NCBI GenBank assembly: GCA_030066755.1
Contig: JASJAX010000003.1
Span: forward strand, 1-44,855
DNA length: 44,855 nucleotides
Direction: 5' to 3'
DNA from: Acidimicrobiia bacterium
GTDB lineage: Bacteria > Actinomycetota > Acidimicrobiia > Spongiisociales > UBA5794
Shown here: in pieces, positions 44,598 through 44,855 of the stretch
Layout of the letters: every line of letters begins with the position of its first letter
Numbering within the stretch: position 1 is the stretch's first letter
Made by a program: the position numbers and the translations under genes
Notes under the pieces: generated by a model
Told to the model about the DNA's origin: nothing
Databases searched by the model: none
Seen by the model: the letters and a program-made list of their open reading frames with translations, nothing else

Positions 44598-44761
44598 CGG
44601 CGGCGCAGCCGCCGAGTCGCCAGTACGCTCGCTGCGCTCGCTCCCAGTCGCCAGTACGCTCGCTGCGCTCGCTTCCAGTCGCCAGTCCGAACGGGATTGC
44701 GATCCTGGAGCGAACGTGCGATGTCCTCGCCGGCTACTGGCTACTGGCTACGGGCTACTGG
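44598..44761. repeat. composite element R9 with 31-nt and heptamer repeats
   Basis: Order: hairpin with 7-bp arms CGGCGGC (44598-44604) and GCCGCCG (44608-44614), loop GCA; two full 31-nt direct repeats starting AGTCGCCAGT at 44615 and 44646, and a partial third at 44677; the 12-nt core AGTCCGAACGGG (44684-44695) and GATCC; then heptamers CTACTGG x2, CTACGGG, CTACTGG (44734-44761). Same plan as R8. The 44762-44855 remainder is AT-richer and holds no visible gene; it may be the promoter of a gene beyond the window. Confidence 0.9.
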
Positions 44762-44855
44762 CGTGAGGCCTCCCAGCCACCGAACGTGCCCGGCTGCCAC
44801 TTCTAGTGACCGCATTTACCAATTCTTGACTCATGTTGTGGTCGCATGGGGCCGA

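Overview
The window reads as a chromosomal segment of a high-GC actinobacterium. I think an Acidimicrobiia-like lineage is most likely. The grounds are strong GC codon bias, Thr/Ser-rich linkers in exported lipoproteins, a WS/DGAT acyltransferase, stand-alone nadABC with an NrtR-type regulator, and many start codons with no Shine-Dalgarno sequence but a TANNNT hexamer 6-8 nt upstream (probable leaderless mRNAs). The class assignment is inference. No rRNA, tRNA, CRISPR array, transposase or prophage gene was seen.

Layout. 1-4.1 kb: a CBS-domain protein faces a minus-strand group made of a LOG/SLOG-fold protein, a HerA-like P-loop ATPase with a coiled-coil tail, and an unknown small protein. 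4.2-8.4 kb (minus): WS/DGAT acyltransferase, alpha/beta hydrolase, a ManC-type mannose-1-phosphate guanylyltransferase and a small membrane protein. 8.8-10.05 kb (plus): a class V aminotransferase flanked by inverted copies of a repeat element. 10.2-15.4 kb (minus): two small unknown ORFs, then nadC-nadB-nadA joined by 4-nt overlaps, with nrtR upstream and two TGCT-N7-AGCA sites over the nadA promoter. 15.5-19.7 kb: a CLC chloride transporter or channel divergent from xseA-xseB and a glycine-rich tail-anchored protein. 20-24.4 kb (plus): malic enzyme, a cN-II-type 5'-nucleotidase and an XdhC-family maturation factor split into two coupled ORFs. 24.4-25.4 kb (minus): azlC-azlD. 25.5-29.5 kb: a SPOR-like lipoprotein, a two-component system and a divergent exported Thr-rich protein. 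29.5-31.9 kb: lon. 32-36.4 kb (plus): DsbA-fold protein, O-antigen-ligase-like TPR protein, anchored beta-propeller-like protein. 36.4-44.6 kb: methyltransferase, GNAT, SPOUT-type RNA methyltransferase, lipoprotein plus M20 peptidase, TPR-like membrane protein, CPT-like kinase, ABM monooxygenase, LuxR HTH, NTF2-like protein and a dienelactone hydrolase.

The most unusual feature is a family of at least ten intergenic arrays with a strict 7-bp period. The heptamer words differ between arrays and drift inside one array, but the 7-bp phase is kept (19 uninterrupted units at 8604-8736). Most arrays sit beside a short perfect GC hairpin on the gene-proximal side. Two pairs of arrays belong to larger composite elements: inverted copies around the aminotransferase gene (8428-8736 and 10056-10198), and copies at 40833-40948 and 44598-44761 whose left and right repeat words covary so as to stay complementary. 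I regard this repeat system as the best candidate in the window for something not yet described.
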